64,000 bases of DNA, taken from contig OY754464.1 of NCBI GenBank assembly GCA_963575645.1, positions 26,737,501-26,801,500 of the forward strand. The letters are read 5' to 3'. The notes below the pieces were generated by a model. The model was not told where the DNA came from. It worked only from the letters and a program-made list of their open reading frames with translations, and ran no database searches. This document shows, piece after piece, positions 60,479-64,000 of the stretch. This DNA comes from Xanthostigma xanthostigma. Its lineage: Eukaryota; Arthropoda; Insecta; Raphidioptera; Raphidiidae. Both the position numbers and the translations under genes were made by a program. The stretch's first letter is position 1; every line of letters begins with the position of its first letter.

Positions 60479-61282
60479 CCTTGAGCGCAATCATAGATAT
60501 GTTCCTATTAGAAACCATTTTGACTGTGGGAAATGCCGTAAAAAGCGCGCGAGATTCAAAAATATTAAATATTCTATAATATGACTTTATTGAGAAAAAC
60601 AACAAAACTTACAGTAAACAGTGATATTTCGCTCCAAAACCTATTTTTATACTGAAACGTTTCAAAAATTACAAAACTGAACATAAATATCTGGCGATTT
60701 TCAAAAACGCGTTAATACTGCTTGAAGTATTTTCATGAAAATTAATATTTGAAAATTATTTTTTGAGTAAAAAAATGCAGTTCAAAACCAAAACACTGCG
60801 TATAACAAAATCGACAGTCGAATGGACAAATTTTTCACTATTTACCAATAGGTCATATGCATTGGTTTTTTAATATTTTTAATAGATAATTTATTAAACC
60901 ATAATATGGAAAAAAATTGATAATCATGTAAAAATATAGATAATATTATCATAAGAAAAAAATATTAAATTTCACATTCAAAACTAGACAGTTTAAACAA
61001 TCGGCCATGTTGGCGGGCTTATGTGACGTTATGTTATACGATGCATGTAAACCTTGATCTCAAATTGTCAATGTTCTAAGCTTTTTCATGATATTTATGC
61101 TCAATTTTGTAATTTTTAAAATTTTTCAGTATAAAAATAGGTTTTGGAGCGTAATATCACTGTTTATAAACAACATCATGTTATAGAATATTTAATCTTT
61201 TTGAATCTCGAGCGCTTTTTACGGCGTTTCCCACAGTCAAAATGGCTTCTAACTGGTAGTATTCCGCACAATGCTCAAGGAT
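60479..61282. mobile_element. Palindromic MITE (agaaaccattttgactgtgg arms), copy 2
   Basis: Arms of about 200 bp matching 28853-29304. The centre is longer (about 60690-61060) and different, possibly an insertion or a fuller version. Confidence 0.8.
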
Positions 61283-61774
61283 ATTAATTAACTATATGAA
61301 TCATTGTCTATATCTACTCAATGTGCGGTGAGTTAACGCAACAAAGCGTATCGAAAATATATCTGCGTCTCTTTCTTCGATGTAATTCCCTTATTTCTCC
61401 GATGATAGGATTGGTTGATGTACTTGCATTCAATCTGAATAAAGTATCTCTGTTTGAAAAATTTTGTCTTTTTCTATGACGTTAACATGGGCGTACCTAG
61501 CTTTTGGCCCAGCAGGGGGCAAATTAGAAATTTCTTAAACCGGGTCCCCCGTGCTTGTTTTGCACTCCTGGATACGCCATTGCTTACGGCTTAAAAAAAG
61601 ACAGAAGTATATGTTTGCACCCTAATGGTTCGATTGCGATTTTATTCCTATACTCAGTATAGAATAAAAGTGTATGATGCAATCACGACGGTCGCCCCAA
61701 GCGAGTAGCCGACCGACGCCGATGTAACGTCCGACCGAGTGTTTGCCCAGAGTCAATCTAAATTTTTTTGACAA

Positions 61775-62214
61775 TACACCTATCCTTCGATTTACACAGT
61801 AGATACGTTCCTGAGAAAAACGTGTAAATCGAAAATTAAAAATTTTCAAGTCAAAACCGTGTAAATCGAAAAGCTTGCAGAAAATGCATAATTTTGCTAT
61901 TTAACAGTTGTGATTTTTTTCAATATTTTTAGGTGTACACAGAAATAAAAATAAAATGTATTGACAGGTTAAAATATGTAATATATTACGGAAACACTTT
62001 AATTTTATGCGAAGAAATACAGACATAGTGTGCGTGTGCAGCAAGTCAGCACATAAGCTCGGGATTCCCCGTGAGATGTGTACACAGCGCACGTGTTCAA
62101 TCACAGTAGCATTTAGTAGAGTGCGATAAAAACAAAAAAAAAAACTTATTTGGAAAACCGTGTAAAAGCGAAAACGTGTAAAACAAGTACCGTGTAAATC
62201 GGGGGATGGGTGTA
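61775..62214. mobile_element. TACACC-ended element with repeated CGTGTAAATCGAAA motifs
   Basis: The left end tacacctatccttcgattta pairs with the right-end complement tacacccatcccccgattta. The heptamer-rich motif gtgtaaatcg recurs at least five times near both ends. Confidence 0.65.
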
Positions 62215-62581
62215 TAAGCCAGAATGAATAAAGTTATAAAGCCGTCCCTGCTTTGCCTCGACTACTCAGTAATTCGACTGGCAGCAGCTGTTATGTATTT
62301 TAAAATTCGTCTCTCTGCGTTCGGCAAATATAAAAGAGACAATTATATTACATTTGAATATACCCCTCCCCTTCCACAACCTGCATTCATAGTAACCCCC
62401 AGTCGCCCCCGCGCCACACTGCTTTCAACGTTTGCTCGATTTCAGCTTTTTTCCGGTGGACCGATAGACGCGCACTGCGTTCAAAATAATACCTCTTTCA
62501 CAGTCACATTCCAAATTCGGGTATTTCCATAAAATTGTGTGTTTTTTAATAAGTTGATGTACCTACATTCGATTTTTATAG

Positions 62582-63433
62582 TATACAGAGTGTCCCATTT
62601 TAATCGATCACCCTGAATAACTTTTGCCAATGACGCTGAATGAAAAAAAGTTTTGAACAAAACTTGTACAGTTTAAAGGGAGACATCCGATGCTACTGAT
62701 ACGTTTGACCTTTAATGAAAGGTTCAAAGTTATTGGAGGTCAACTTTGTTTTATTAAATGGACACTCCTATTTTTCATATGGGCAATCGATTGTACGTAA
62801 AAATACATGAATCTTTTGTTTGAAATATTTTTTTTGAAATCATCAACTTGATCGACTTAGTTACCTTACAAAATTGTAATTTTTTAACTTTTTGATTTTT
62901 TTACTGGGGAATGGTGAAAGGTTTAGATGAAATTACCAAGAGACAAAAAAATTCTTAGATCTTTGCAAGAAATCGGCACGAACTTTTTTAGAATTTTTGA
63001 GGAGTTTTTAAACTATCACTGGGTTTTAGAGGCAACAAAAATAGCAAATGCCTCAAAAATTTCTAAAAAATTCTTGCTGATTTCTTGCAAACATCTAAAC
63101 ATTTTTTATCTCTTGGTATTTTCCTCTAAACCTCATCATTCCTTAGTAAAAAGTTCACAAAGTTTAAAAATTTCAATTTCGTAAGGTAAATAAGTCGATC
63201 AAGTTGATGATTTAAAAAAAATGTTTCGGACAAAAGATCCTTGTTTTTTTACGTACAATCGATTTCATAAATAAAAAATAAGGGTGTCCATTAAAAAAAA
63301 AACAAAGTTGACCTCCAATGACCTTGAATCCTTCAAAAGCATCAGTATACCACGTTTGTTCGAAACTTTTTTTCATTTAGCGTCACTGCTAAAAGTTATT
63401 CAGGGTGATAAATTAAAATGGGACACCTGTATA
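62582..63433. mobile_element. Foldback element (TATACAGRGTGTCCCATTTTAAT ends)
   Basis: About 420-bp arms pair from tatacagagtgtcccatttt inwards (gatcaccctgaataactttt, gaggtcaactttgtttt, catcaacttgatcgactta). More diverged than 41362-42050. Confidence 0.8.
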
Positions 63434-63520
63434 TGCTCGGATATGTACTTACGTACACAACTACTTACATTAACATTACATTTTCAGTCTACAGAAGCAA
63501 ATTCATTTCACCGTGCCAAA

Positions 63521-63718
63521 AGAAGTTTTAAAAAAATAGATCCCCCTTCTAAAAAGGCCACTAAAAAGCGTAAAATACTAAAACTTTGAGGTCAGCGCCA
63601 ATTTAATTAAATATAGCTACATAAAAAGTTATAATAATGAAATTGGCGCCGACTACAAAACTTTATTATTTCCCTCTTTTTAGTGGCCTTTTTGAAGGAG
63701 GTTCGATTTTTTAAAAAG
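63521..63718. repeat. Hairpin repeat related to 22065-22275
   Basis: Outer arms with ccttctaaaaaggccacta and its complement, inner arms with tggcgcc/ggcgcca. The same gaacc...aaaaggc(c)actaaaaag pattern marks the hairpin at 22065-22275. Confidence 0.6.
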
Positions 63719-64000
63719 TTTTTTCAAAATTGAAAAGTAACGTTCGTACGTCTATTTTTGTGACGCAGCATAAAACCATTTTACACTATGAACGTGACTG
63801 CAATGATTTATCAAGAAATGAGTCGATACACCGCGTTCCGGTTGTCGTTTCACAGTCTGATGGCGCCTCCGCCCTCGCCACGAGTAATTAAAACTGTCAG
63901 CGATATCAACTATATAGATTCCGTTCGCGGTGCGCCGTCCATCGAGCCAAGAACAATGGGCAGGGAACGGATCAATGTCTGACACGTCACAAACGTCGAT
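63719..64000. other. Window end; higher-GC stretch of unknown content
   Basis: Base composition rises from about 63780. Overlapping open frames exist on both strands, but no motif identifies a gene. It may be the 5' region of a gene to the right. Confidence 0.3.

Noticed and set aside
1..64000. CRISPR arrays, tRNA or rRNA genes
   Set aside because: No regularly spaced short repeats and no cloverleaf or rRNA core motifs were noticed; a tRNAscan-type search was not possible.

Overview
The window reads as an insect nuclear genome: AT-rich, with short spliced genes scattered among many inverted-repeat transposable elements. Several dispersed repeats look like ones I associate with Lepidoptera: the retroelement ends whose cores are a cccggtttcacc motif and a tgacacgagaattttata motif, the repeat with a gaagtcggtt terminus, and a Metulj-like element near 55.45-56.01 kb. 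The order is an inference from memory, not a search result; 'insect, possibly Lepidoptera' is as far as I would go.

Six protein-coding genes can be supported. Five were rebuilt exon by exon with GT-AG junctions and continuous frames: a secretory cyclophilin B-type prolyl isomerase on the minus strand (1065-2216); an FKBP8-type tail-anchored immunophilin on the plus strand (3211-8940); an intronless CDK5 (13212-14108, plus); an IBTK orthologue with ankyrin, RCC1 and BTB domains (23803-33984, minus, 6 exons); and the mitochondrial complex I subunit NDUFS4 (35884-38146, plus, 4 exons). A sixth gene (50927-52149, minus) encodes a 401-residue protein I do not recognise. A possible final exon of an unknown plus-strand gene lies at 50650-50823.

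The first two genes are two unrelated kinds of immunophilin, arranged head to head about 1 kb apart with one spacer between their start codons. CDK5 and NDUFS4 look like ordinary housekeeping or neuronal genes, and I see no operon-like functional link among the rest.

Most remaining DNA is mobile. Families that recur inside the window include: hAT-type MITEs starting TAGTGATGTGCC (3 copies, each with an exact 8-bp target duplication); short hAT-like elements with CAG/CAA...CTG/TTG ends; TGGGCGTG-ended MITEs (3 copies); TTCGTTCCAAGCAG hairpins (3); AAGGCCGCTGCACACGAG elements (3); an asymmetric ACGTGATAACGT family (4); foldback elements (41362-42050 and 62582-63433); and LINE/SINE tails. Several are nested two or three deep, and two insertions can be dated against an 'empty' sister arm inside the window.

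The most unusual item is a 1.14-kb element at 53137-54280. It has 13-bp inverted termini and carries the beginnings of two convergent genes: a plus-strand THAP-like zinc-finger start and a minus-strand spliced gene start with a SAP-like domain. It looks like an internally deleted copy of a large two-gene DNA transposon.
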